Source: Syntrophobacteraceae bacterium
GTDB taxonomy: Bacteria > Desulfobacterota > Syntrophobacteria > Syntrophobacterales > Syntrophobacteraceae
Reading direction: 5' to 3'
Assembly (NCBI GenBank): GCA_031292195.1
Contig: JARLHP010000100.1
Span: 1-46,569, forward strand
Length of the DNA stretch: 46,569 nt
Shown here: positions 16,140-25,700 of the stretch, one piece after another
Numbering within the stretch: the stretch's first letter is position 1
Layout of the letters: each line of letters opens with the position of its first letter
Made by a program: the position numbers and the translations under genes
The notes under the pieces: generated by a model
What the model saw: the letters and a program-made list of their open reading frames with translations, nothing else
What the model was told of the DNA's origin: nothing
Databases searched by the model: none

Positions 16140-16335
16140 CGAGGTCCTCGAGTGCTTTGATTGCCTGATCAAGATGGAAGCGGGCGCCCCTTAGATCGCG
16201 CCCCCTGCCTATAAAGAAATGGGGCAAATACCGCCATTTTTTCCGCAGAGTGTTGGGGTTGGCTTTCAAGATAGCCGCAAGCTCGAAGAAGTTAATCACA
16301 TTGGGCGGGCGGGAGTCTTGGCGCTTACGGGGCAT
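15901..16335 (-). CDS. Helix-turn-helix protein (possible excisionase/regulator)
   Basis: From ATG 16335 the frame encodes 144 aa. Residues about 10-62 look like a MerR/AlpA-type winged helix (NVINFFELAAILKANPNTLR...PHFFIGRGRDLRGARFHLDQAI), as in phage excisionase-like proteins encoded beside integrases. The last 80 or so residues lie over the integrase N-terminal coding region and are basic and low in order, so the natural stop may have been lost or the true gene may end near 16130. It overlaps the preceding gene by 11 bases. Role inferred: directionality factor or repressor. Confidence 0.6.
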   Translation of the reverse strand: MPRKRQDSRPPNVINFFELAAILKANPNTLRKKWRYLPHFFIGRGRDLRGARFHLDQAIKALEDLDERLERQADGQVPRQIHVAGEIPGKEGDQDPREGHPVGGAKKKRARKPAADKAGKFSVYRFSDYKIPGKLPAKDAGKHR

Positions 16336-16627
16336 CGGGGACTCGCAGCCGGCGCGAAACGCTTTGACGCGCTTCGGCAAAGAAAGGATCCGTTAGAAAT
16401 TTATGAAAGGTCAGGCCGGGAAAAACATCGCGGGCTTGCAGGTACTTGAGGTGGCGGCGTTTGCCCGGCTCCTTGCCGCCGCGGGCCTCGATCATCTTTT
16501 TGCAGCGGGCGCAGGTGGGAGGACCGGTGGAGAAGCAACGCTGCAGGCCGGATTTGGGATGCGAGTTGCACAGGGGATGAAGGCCGTCGTTTGTGGCGTG
16601 CGTGACTTTGAGGGAGGCTAGTTTCAA
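16325..16627 (-). CDS. Small zinc-binding phage protein
   Basis: 100 aa from TTG 16627, chosen because it overlaps the previous stop and has GGAG about eight bases upstream. It contains VTHATNDGLHPLCNS, a second Cys (LQRC) and TCARCKKMI, giving a His/Cys-rich metal site of the type common in small phage proteins of unknown role. The C-terminal half is basic (KEPGKRRHLKYLQARD). No function can be named. Confidence 0.65.
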   Translation of the reverse strand: MKLASLKVTHATNDGLHPLCNSHPKSGLQRCFSTGPPTCARCKKMIEARGGKEPGKRRHLKYLQARDVFPGLTFHKFLTDPFFAEARQSVSRRLRVPDAP

Positions 16628-16923
16628 TGCAAAGCTCCCGTTGCTGTGCCCGGTACGACCAGGGACGTGTCCCATCCGGCCGAGCAAATGCGGCCCATGT
16701 CACTCTCCGGATCGGGCGCCAGGATGCGTTCCAACCGCAGGGCTATTTTCCTGGTAATCGCGGAGGAAGGACCGGAGTTGTTCGGATGGCGGAGGGCAAG
16801 CTGCAGGTTTGCTAAAATGAACAGCATTTCCAGGCGGCTCAAGGAGAGGCATATGGTCTCGGCGGCTGTGTGGTCGCGTACCAGCGCATCAATGACCTGG
16901 TCGACGGATTTAGCGGTCGGCAT
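16624..16923 (-). CDS. Hypothetical 99-aa element protein
   Basis: It begins at ATG 16923 (MPTAKSVDQVIDALV) with an AAGGAA ribosome-binding site. It is mostly helical, with a hydrophobic middle (LEMLFILANLQLALR) and no recognised motif. It overlaps the upstream Cys-rich gene by 14 bases and the downstream gene by four, so it belongs to the coupled operon. The function is unknown. Confidence 0.65.
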   Translation of the reverse strand: MPTAKSVDQVIDALVRDHTAAETICLSLSRLEMLFILANLQLALRHPNNSGPSSAITRKIALRLERILAPDPESDMGRICSAGWDTSLVVPGTATGALH

Positions 16924-17134
16924 TTCCAGTTCCTTTCCTGTCGATATTTTTTTCTTTGTAGTTGGACGTGTTGCCCCCAATGCCTTTGGCCACCTCGATG
17001 GGATTACAAGCCGCGGGGCCGTAGGGGTGGATACATTTTCGAAAGCCTCCGGGCACTCTCACCCCTTTTTGTTTGGCGCACATGCGTTTGGAAAACGTGC
17101 AGGTGTTGCAGTTGCGGGTGGGTTGAGGGGTCAT
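16910..17134 (-). CDS. Cys-rich 74-aa element protein
   Basis: It starts at ATG 17134 in an ATGA overlap with the preceding stop. Residues about 8-42 contain CNTC, a further C (RMC), FRKC and AACNP: five cysteines with flanking basic residues, suggesting a small zinc or Fe-S site. The C-terminus is polar and probably disordered. I do not recognise a named family. Confidence 0.7.
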   Translation of the reverse strand: MTPQPTRNCNTCTFSKRMCAKQKGVRVPGGFRKCIHPYGPAACNPIEVAKGIGGNTSNYKEKNIDRKGTGNADR

Positions 17135-17442
17135 AGCCAGGTCTCCAAAATCACGGGGTCGTCGGAGATGTCGCGGGCCAGGCGCGTCAGCCCCTTTCGC
17201 TGCAGGGCGGTCTGGAGGACCTGGAGGCGACGGGACTGGGCGCACCTTGTGGTCGGCTCGACGGCGAAGTTGGTGATCAGAAACTTCCTGGCGATATAGT
17301 GATCGGGGTGATCGGCCGGATGATCATAGACCACCCAGAGGGGTAGACCCTTCAGCCGGAGGATTTCAGATTGAACCGGTTTCATCTCCTCGCCGTGTCG
17401 GCGGCTGGGGAGCACGTCGTCGTGAAGCTGGTTTTTTGTCAT
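17131..17442 (-). CDS. Hypothetical 103-aa element protein
   Basis: Begins at ATG 17442 (MTKNQLHDDVLPSRR) with AAGGAAG as ribosome-binding site. The core (LPLWVVYDHPADHPDHYIARKFL) has a compact alpha/beta look seen in small phage proteins of unknown role. In the current assembly the upstream frame reads straight into it without a stop. The coupled ATGA junction with the zinc-finger frame shows that it is a separate gene. Confidence 0.65.
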   Translation of the reverse strand: MTKNQLHDDVLPSRRHGEEMKPVQSEILRLKGLPLWVVYDHPADHPDHYIARKFLITNFAVEPTTRCAQSRRLQVLQTALQRKGLTRLARDISDDPVILETWL

Positions 17443-17889
17443 TGCTTGCTTCCTTTGGCGGTGTTTTGTTTTTCGGCTTTCCTCTGCTCGCGGTAGCAAG
17501 GGCGGCACAGGCCTCGGTGCGAGATCGGTCTTATCCGGCTGCAGGCCAGGCATTTGCGGCGTTTGGCTCTCTCTCTCTCTCTCTCTCTCGGTTGGCGTTT
17601 CTGTTTCGGCCGGAGGGCCGGCGAGGCTCACGCCAAGGAGCGGGAAGCGGTAGGGCGGCGGCGGCTGGGAGACAAATTGCGAAATTGCGCAAGTTTCCTC
17701 GGGGGACTCCTCGGGCTCGGGCGCGGGGGAATTGGCGGTGGAATTGGCCATGCCGATAAATGCGTGACGATAGGGCGGGGGCGGTTTGGTCGCGCCGGTC
17801 ACCGGCTCGCGGATGCTTTTGTGATCGGCGCGGGCTCGCATCTTGAGGAGCCGGCGCACCGCTTCCTTTCGGGATAGTCCAGTTATCAC
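17439..17889 (-). CDS. Zinc-finger protein gene interrupted at a (CT)n tract, possibly phase-variable
   Basis: The start is GTG 17889 in a GTGA overlap with the ERF gene. The N-terminal part is Pro-rich (two PPPPYR motifs) and leads into a (CT)11 tract at 17567-17589 encoding alternating Glu and Arg. In the present length the frame runs on with no motif and fuses to the next gene. In the frame reached by adding one CT unit or removing two, the downstream sequence reads KRRKCLAC...GLCRPCYREQRKAEK, a clear two-CxxC zinc finger. That frame stops at 17439 in an ATGA overlap with the next gene, the same coupling used throughout this operon. So the second frame is the real 3' end. Either the tract switches expression or the assembly has the wrong repeat number. 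Confidence 0.7.
17567..17589. repeat. (CT)11 dinucleotide tract inside the zinc-finger gene
   Basis: A 23-base run of alternating C and T on the plus strand. Slippage by one unit changes which C-terminal frame is joined to the upstream coding region. Confidence 0.95.
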
Positions 17890-18512
17890 TTGGAGGTCTC
17901 CTTTTTCTTCAGTTCGTTCAGGCGGAGTGTGAATAGCTCCTGGATTTGGATGCGATCGGGGGAGGCCTGGATTTGCTTATTCCAGGTGTTTCTCCAGCCG
18001 ACGCAGGTGGTGGGGGTCGTGACGGCCGAAAGATCCTGGCGGGCCTGGTCGAGGGTTATGGGGTGGACCTGGCCGCTTTCGGTGGAGCGCTCGGAGGGTG
18101 GCGCTGCGCCGTTCGAATTTTCCTCCTCGGCGGCGATCCCCAGGAGGGCCATGAGGGCATGGCGTCGGCCGAAGGTAAAGGCGGCGGCGGCTTGCATGGG
18201 CGGGCTCTTTCGGGTGTCCTTGGTGTCGAGGGGCATGGGGAGCTCGCCCCTTATCCACTCTCCGGAGGTGTGGATGAGGGTGGTGATGACCAGCACCCCG
18301 GAGCCTTCCGCGCCGGGGCGCAGCTCGCTTGTCTGGACCAGGGCGAGGCCGTTTTCGGCCAGGGGTTTTCGCACCACCTCCAGGATGGTGGCGAGGTCGG
18401 CGTATTTCGATCCCATGTGCAAATTTTCCGAGTCGCGCGGGACGGCCGGAAAAATGGCCTGGGCGGCGGCCAGGGCGGAGAAGATTTCTTTTACGGATTC
18501 AGAGGTTTTCAT
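17886..18512 (-). CDS. ERF-family single-strand annealing protein
   Basis: The 208-aa protein matches the ERF superfamily: N-terminal helix (SVKEIFSALAAAQAIFPAV), KYADLATILEVVRKPLAENGLALVQ, the central beta region with GEWIRGELPMP, and the Gly/Ala-rich AAAAFTFGRRHALMALLGIAAEE typical of the fold. ERF proteins form rings on single-stranded DNA and anneal complementary strands in phage recombination. It heads the minus-strand operon, with AGGGAG nine bases before ATG 18512. Part of its coding sequence (18360-18402) is repeated in inverted orientation just upstream of its start (18546-18588), and no promoter is visible in the remaining gap. The start region may have been rearranged. Confidence 0.9.
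   Translation of the reverse strand: MKTSESVKEIFSALAAAQAIFPAVPRDSENLHMGSKYADLATILEVVRKPLAENGLALVQTSELRPGAEGSGVLVITTLIHTSGEWIRGELPMPLDTKDTRKSPPMQAAAAFTFGRRHALMALLGIAAEEENSNGAAPPSERSTESGQVHPITLDQARQDLSAVTTPTTCVGWRNTWNKQIQASPDRIQIQELFTLRLNELKKKETSK
18360..18402. repeat. 43-bp inverted repeat, left arm (inside ERF gene)
   Basis: The reverse complement of these 43 bases occurs without mismatch at 18546-18588. The arm encodes ADLATILEVVRKPL of the ERF protein. The two arms are 143 bases apart and flank the ERF start codon. Confidence 0.97.
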
Positions 18513-18545
18513 TAGGGCGACTCCCTATGTTTGTGCATTTGCTGC

Positions 18546-18588
18546 CGCCGACCTCGCCACCATCCTGGAGGTGGTGCGAAAACCCCTG
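18546..18588. repeat. 43-bp inverted repeat, right arm (divergent junction)
   Basis: Perfect inverted copy of 18360-18402. It lies between the ERF start and the truncated virion-like gene. Just beyond it, the plus-strand frame of the virion protein begins abruptly. Confidence 0.97.
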
Positions 18589-18625
18589 CCAGGAGGCTCG
18601 ATATCATGAACTGAATGTCGAGGCA

Positions 18626-19723
18626 ATGAGTAACCCAGAGAAGTTCGCCGATGAAAAACTGGTGACGGAAAACCTGCACCCGATAGCATACCAAAAGTTG
18701 AGTGAGAAGCAGGACAATGCGCGGGCCGGCATCGCCGTGCAGGAAAGCACCAACGCCACCCTGGACGGAGCGAGGGCCGTGGCAAATCCACTGCTTCAGA
18801 CTTCCGGCATTTACGACCCGAATATCACGGACCCGACCAAGCAATCATCGGAATACCAGACATTCTATTCTCACCTGGACCAATGGCTGGGAAATTTCGA
18901 GGCTCAGAACAAGCGGGGGCCGAAGAATTCGGAGCTGACGGAGGGGGTCAATAATTTGCTGCAGCAAGTCGTGATGCCAGGTGCGATCTATGGGACCAAC
19001 ACGAAACGGATGTACCAACTTACGCCCACCGATGAAACCAGGGCGAAAATGCCGCCGGAGGCGGCGCCGTACTACACGAAAGTTTTCCAGCAGATAGAAC
19101 GGTCTCGCGCTCCGATGCCGTCCGAATTGAACGATATCTTTTTCTGGAAAACGTTTCACTCTGGTGATCAGGCCATGGAAAATCAGATTGTAGCCCTGAT
19201 CCACGCGAATAGCGACAGACTGAAACAGGGGCTGCCGGCTGCGCCGAACGTTCCACAGGAGACGGTGTCCGCGGGCGGAAAGTCCGAAGAGCCGCAACAG
19301 CCGTTTGCGGAAAAAACGGTCCGGGCGGCCATGCACCTGGTAAAAGAACCCATGCTGCTGGCCACCTTGCTCCACTACTACGAAAGCCAGGAGGGCCGGC
19401 AGAAAGAGCAGATCGAAACCGACGCGGTCTTGAACGATCCCCTTACATCCAACCACCCGCTTTCCTACTACGATACCAGGCCGCTTCCCCGGGCTCTGGC
19501 CGCCTACTGGTCGATGCGAGGCGCTCCGGCTATGGAAGAGGTCAAGGATTGGGAGAAGAAGGTCCCCGCGCTCGGTATGGCCGCGTTGTGGGCCTGGCAG
19601 AAGCTGAACCAGGGGGGAGAGCATACAGTCGGAGATTTGGCCCGGAAGGCGGCCGCAGCCAGGCCGCCAGGCTATCTGCCCGAAATGGGGCCTCCCCCAA
19701 ACACACCGAATGACGAGGAATAA
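18626..19723 (+). CDS. Virion-type protein fragment, probably 5'-truncated
   Basis: 365 aa from ATG 18626. The residues read like an internal part of a large podovirus-type internal virion or tail protein (NPEKFADEKLVTENLHPIAYQKLSEKQDNAR, an alternating charged and Leu-rich helical style). The same style continues in frame back to about 18590 without an ATG, and that stretch abuts the inverted-repeat arm. The 5' part therefore seems to have been lost in a rearrangement. The C-terminus has a helical ALAAYWSMRGAPAMEEVKDWEKK region and a Pro-rich tail. The ribosome-binding site before 18626 is poor. It is followed after three bases by the giant virion gene. Confidence 0.65.
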   Translation: MSNPEKFADEKLVTENLHPIAYQKLSEKQDNARAGIAVQESTNATLDGARAVANPLLQTSGIYDPNITDPTKQSSEYQTFYSHLDQWLGNFEAQNKRGPKNSELTEGVNNLLQQVVMPGAIYGTNTKRMYQLTPTDETRAKMPPEAAPYYTKVFQQIERSRAPMPSELNDIFFWKTFHSGDQAMENQIVALIHANSDRLKQGLPAAPNVPQETVSAGGKSEEPQQPFAEKTVRAAMHLVKEPMLLATLLHYYESQEGRQKEQIETDAVLNDPLTSNHPLSYYDTRPLPRALAAYWSMRGAPAMEEVKDWEKKVPALGMAALWAWQKLNQGGEHTVGDLARKAAAARPPGYLPEMGPPPNTPNDEE

Positions 19724-19726
19724 TTC

Positions 19727-22700
19727 ATGGGAGAACTCTCGGACGCCTTTGCCGCACTTGATAATTCGAACAGCAGCCCCGGTCCCGCTGTCTCGCCCCC
19801 TTCGAATCTTCCCGCGGGGGGCGAACTAACTCAGGCCTTCCATAATGTAGGCCAAAGCCAGGCGACGGGAAATCTACTGGCCGCGCAGGGGGCAAACCCG
19901 GACAGTGCGGCCCGGGCGGATGAATTGTCCCGACAACTAGCAGTTCCTCAGCCGGTGGTCGAGGGCAACCTGACCCATTTCGAGCAGATCGCCCAACTGA
20001 AGAAAAACCGGCAGATCGCGGGGCAAAACACGGGACTGCAGAACCTGGTGATCGATAATCCTCTGGCGGCGCGGATCGCCCAGGACGATTTCGAACAGTT
20101 GGATTTGGTATCCAAGCTCACGGCCTCCCTATCGTCAGGATACCAGCAGGCGCAACTTGGCGACGAATTATCCAATATCAACACAAAGAAAATGCTGCAC
20201 ATCTCCAGCCTGGAAGATGACCAGCGGGCGCAGCAAATCCAGGGCCAGTTGCAAAGTTCCCCCCAATATCCGGGGGCGTGGGGCGTTCTGCAACGAGGGA
20301 CCGGGATGGGCACGGGGATTGTCAAGAGCGCCGAGCGGGCGCTTCCGGTGGCCCTGGGTTATGCCGGGGTGGCAGGTCTGGCCACGGAGGGCGTGGGGGC
20401 GGTCCCCGCGTTTTTTACCGGGCTGGGCTACGGCATATCGGGCGACTTCGCCCGGCAGGCCGCGGCCAATACCTACGCGAAGCTCGACACCCTCAAGGAC
20501 GCCAGCGGTCAGCCGTTGGCCGAGTCCACCAAGTACCTGGGGGCTAGCATCGCCGGGTCCATCACTTTTTTTGCCGCCCATTACGGGGGGGAGCAGATAA
20601 ATAAAGTCACGCAACTCGGGCTTGGCTCCCTGGTCGATAGCGCCCTAGAGGAGGCGGTCGCACGGCCCACAATTTCCTCCAGCCTCGGCAGGATAGCCGG
20701 AACACTGGCCAAGGGGTCTCTTACCGGCGCCGGGGTGAACGGCCTTATGGCCACGGCCAACATGATCGGCGAGCAGGCCGCGCGAACGATCACGCCAAAT
20801 ATCAGGACCATTCTGACCGATCCCGAACAACAGGCGGAGTTTAAAACGGAGCTTATTCATTCCATCGAGGAAGGCGCGGAGATGTTTCCGCTCATGGAAC
20901 TCCCCGGCGCCGGCATGCATTTCATGGGAGATATGTTCCGGGCGCGCCAGGCGCACACGGACGCGCAGGCCTTGACCGATCTCGCGCAGGGGGTGACTCA
21001 GAGCAAGACCTGGAACCGGAGCGTGCAGACATTTGTGGACTTCATGCGGCGCCAGACCGAGGGGACGCCCGTTGAAAACATGTCGATTGACGGGAAGGCC
21101 GTTCTGGAACTCTACCAGCGGGCCGGCGTGGCCGATCCTACGGCGCTTCCCCCTGAGAAAGACCATCTTTTAGGCTGGCTTCCAGACCGTGACCAGCAGC
21201 TCCGGGAGGCCAAGGAAACCGGCGGGCAGATTGTTGTACCGTCTGCTGATTTCATCTCGCGGCTTTCCGGGACCAACGCTTTCAATGAACTGCTCCCGGA
21301 TGTGCGGGTGCGGCAGGACGGGGTTACCCTGCGGGAGGCTTCGGACACTCAGGGGATATTCGCGCAGGCCAAAGAGATGATGGAGGCGACGCAGCAGCTT
21401 GGCGATAACCACGCGAAGGGCTTGGAGCAAGATCAGCCGATGCAGCGGGTCTATAACGATCTTTATCCGCGAGCGGTCGAGGCGGGCTATGAACCGAGGG
21501 TTGCCGACCATTACGCGCGGATCGTGGCGGCGGAGGCCTCGAGTGCTGCCGAACGGGAACCTGGAATATACCAGGATGCTTGGGACGCCTACCAGCGGGA
21601 GGGGTTGCAGGTAAAGCGCGGGGGCGAAGGGGGAATACTGAACCAGGCGTCCTTGTTCCAGGGGGCGCCAGCTGTTCCCAAAACTCCTGAGGAAAATATG
21701 GAACGCGGCTCGGAAGCGATGGCCAATGTAATGAGGGACCACGTAGATGTGCTCGACGCCATGCACCGCTCCGACCTTGGAGGCGTCAGTTTCTATTGGG
21801 GGGAACCAGGGAAAGGCGAGAAACTTAAAGGCGGTCAAGGCGTATCGCACTTAATAGCGCGTAGAAACATGGAGGGCAAAGACGGCGAGGCAATAGCCCG
21901 GAAAATGGTTGAAGTTATCGCGCGAGGGGAAATTGAAAAGCCATCAGGCCCGGAGGGCGGTCAAAGAGTAAACGTCAGATACGACAATCACACGGCCGTT
22001 TTATCGCTTTATAGATTCGGTAATAAACGAACGTGGCTTCTTACTGGGTGGGACGATCAGCCCTCCGGTGCAACTCCGGAAGTTTACGATTCCGAGAGCA
22101 CTACGCATGTCAAACCTACACGTTTTCAGTCCGGCATGGGAGCGGAGGGTGATACCGAGAATAATATAAATCCTCTCGGTAGGGATGGCAAGCCACTTTT
22201 CCAGTCTCGCGGCAGTTCCGGACGCTCTATCCCGACCACAGAATCCCTCCCTGAAAATCCGATCCCACTTGAGCACATCAAGGAATACGACGACCTACAA
22301 CGAGAAGCCGCCAGGCGCGCCTGGGCGCAGGTGGAAAAAGAGCATGGCAAGCAGGTGCGTCTTTCCGAAAAGCAGCTTCGAGAACAGGGCGGACAGCTTT
22401 ACGGCGAACTCACGACGTCGCGGGTACTGGAGGCCGTAAAGGAACACGGCATCAGCCGCAAGAGTCTGAACGACCAGGATCAGGAAGCCGTCATCACACC
22501 CCTTGTCCGGAAATATCCGGGGCTTTTCCGGGAAAAGGGGACGAACGAAATTGACGTGCTCGCCCACGATTACGGGTACGAGAAGACCGACGATCTCATT
22601 CAGGACATGATGAATGCCAAGGGGAAGAGGCAATTCCTGGATGACTACGTCGAAGAGCAAAAGCAGCGGACCGGGCAGGAACTGGGCCTTTCGCCCGAGG

Positions 22701-25700
22701 AATGGCAGACCCGGCTACTCGAAAAGGAACAAGAGATTTTTAAGGAACTGACCAAATCGGCGCCGGATTCCAGGCTTGCCAAGATGCGCGAGCGCATGGG
22801 GGCGAACGCTTCCTTGCAGCTTCCGGCGGGCGGTTTTGGCACCGGGCCGCATATCATGAATATTTTCGCGGTAAAAGACCGGTCGAGCTTCATGCACGAG
22901 GCCGGGCATCTCTTCTTGGAGAGGCTCCTTCATGACGCCACGCACCCCGAGGGGTCGGAGCGGGCGAAGTCCGATCTCGGAGTTTTACAGAAATGGTGGG
23001 CGGATCATGCCGAGCAGATGCACGATCAGTTCCACCAGGCGAGGAAGGAAGCGGAGGCCTCGGTAAAGGCAAGCCCCGGAGACGAGCAGGCCCGGGCGCG
23101 GGTGGAGACTTACCGGAGCGCGGCGAAACTGCTGGGGGAGAGTCCTGAGGAAGGCGTACAGTTTTTCAAGGATTTCGCCGGCCACCTGGGGCGGGACATG
23201 GAGCGGGGAGATGCCCGCATGTCGCTCATGACGCCGCTCCACGAGATGTTCGCCCGGACCTTCGAGGCGTATTTGATGGAGGGGAAAGCTCCGAGTCCGG
23301 GGCTGCAGCCGGTTTTTGATTCGTTCAGGACCTGGCTCAAACGCATCTATGAACGTGTGACCGGCCGCGGGCGAGCGCTCGCCGGACTCTCTCAGGTTGC
23401 CGGGACGCCGATCGAGGTATCTCCCGAGGTGCGCGGGGTTATGGACCGGATTCTGGCCACCGATGAACAGATAGATGTCGCCAAGCAGCAGCAACGGGTC
23501 GGAAAGATTTTTAAGGATGCCAAGGCGGCCGGCATGACCAGCGCCGAGTGGAAGGCGTACAACGGCCTGGTTGGTAAAGCTGTGGACGAAGCACGGGCGC
23601 AGGTCCAGAAACGGGCCATGGCGCAGATGAAGCGGGAAAAATCCGAAGAGTGGGAAAAGCAAAAGGAAGAACTGCGTCCTGAGGTGGAAGGCGAAATCAA
23701 CTCGCGGAAAGATCTGCGGGCCCTGCATTATCTCCGGCGGGGTACGATGCTCGGGGCGGAAGAAGAAGGCGAGAATAAAGCGCCGGTCCGGATGAACCGG
23801 GCCGCCGTGGTGAAGCTGATCGGCGAGGACGGCTTACGCAATTTGCCGTATGGAACGATCAGGAAAGAAGGCGGTTTTGACCCTCAGGAAGTGGGCGAGA
23901 TGTTCGGGTATCGGTCGGGGTCGGAGATGCTGACCGATTTGCTTGCTCTGGAGCAAGAGCACCGGGCGTTGGACGCCAGGGGCGTTGCGGTTGATGGGGT
24001 CGGCGGATACCGGGAACACCTGATTGACGAGGCCCTGGACGCCAGGCTCAAGGAACATTTCGGCGACATGACGACCGATGGCACGATGCCTCAGGCCGCG
24101 ATGGATGCGATCCATAACGATTCCGGAGCGCAGGCCCTGGCGATGGAGCTTCGCGCCCTCATCAGGCAGACCGGCAAACAGCACCCGATATTCGGGCCGG
24201 TGGCCGATGCTCGGGCGTGGGCTCGGGCTACCATCGGGGATCGGAAAATATGGGAGGTGGAAAACCTCAATCGGTATGCCACCGATGAAAGGCGCTCCGC
24301 CCAGGCTGCCGAAGAGGCGATGGCTAAGGGTGACCTGCAGGGCGCTATCGCCGCCAAGCGCCAACAGATTCTAAACAGCGCCCTTTACAGGGAGGCGCAA
24401 CGGGCGCGAGACAGCCTCGCGGGATTGGAGGAACGGGCGAAGTTGTTCGCCAAAAAGCGCATGATCGCAAACATGGACCAAGGGGCGCTGGATCAAATCC
24501 ATACCCTGCTCGAACGGTTCGGCCTCAAAGCGCCGGATCTTACGGCCCAGGGGCGACAGGTGCTGACGGAGTGGTTGGCCGAGCAGCGCGACATGGGCGC
24601 GGACGTTAAAGTTTCCGGTTCGCTTTTCGATGCCACATTGCCGGGGCGCTACAAGGACCTCACCGTTTCCCGGGTGCAAGACTTGAGCGACGCCATAAAA
24701 TCCATCGCGCACGTCGGGCGCCGGATGAAACAAATCGAGGTTGCCGGGAAGCGGGCGGATCTCGAGGCCACCGTTGCGGCACTGGCCCGGAGCGCGTATG
24801 ACAACGTGGAATTCAAGGAGTTCGAAAAAGAACGCAACCCCGGCGTTGTGCAGGGCGATTTTCAGCAAAGGGCGAAGGCCAGGTGGTACAACGCCAAAGT
24901 GGGGCTCGGGAGTTTTCACGCGACGCTGGCGGCCATGGAGCAGGAATTAATTGACCGGCTCGACGGCAAGGACCCGAACGGCCCGTGGAACAAGGTTATT
25001 TTCCGGCGCATCAAGGACGCCCGGGCGTACGAAAACCAACTACGGGAAATGATGGCTCAGGGCCTGCGCGATCTCAAAGAGGTGTACCCCGGGGAAGAGC
25101 AGGACAAGCTCGGCGATATGCTGCCGCCGATCAAGGAACTGCCGGACAACCGCACCGGCGACCCGACGGTGCTTTCCAAGGGGGAGTTGATCAGCCTGGC
25201 TCTCAACTGGGGTAACGAGAGCAACCGGAGTAAACTCTGTAAGGGGGAGGCGTGGAAACCCGATGCGGTCCAGGCGGTATTTGATCAGCACATGAGCAAA
25301 CACGACTGGAATTTCGTGCAGGGGATTTGGGACCTACTCGAGAAGCTCCGGCCGGAAATATCGGCGCGTGAGCTCAGAATGACCGGGGTCGAACCGATCT
25401 GGATCGATGCGGCGACGGTCACCACGCCCCATGGGGAATATCGCGGAGGCTATTATCCGATGAGCTACGATCCGGAACGCTCCGGCGATGCCATGGATCG
25501 GCTGCTGGACAATGCGGCGCAGATGATGGACGCGGGGCGCGCCGGCAGACCCCAGACCGACAAGGGATACACAGTGGGTCGGGTGGAAAGGTACGCACGT
25601 CCCGTGCGTCTCAGTATGGACGTTCTATCCCAGCACGTTGATACGGTTGTGCGCGATCTCGCCTGGCGCGAGTCGATTTATGATTTAACCAGATTATTCA

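Noticed and set aside
18329..18625. Upstream extension of the virion-like frame
   Set aside because: It lies antisense over ERF and crosses the inverted-repeat arm; only the last dozen codons resemble the downstream protein.
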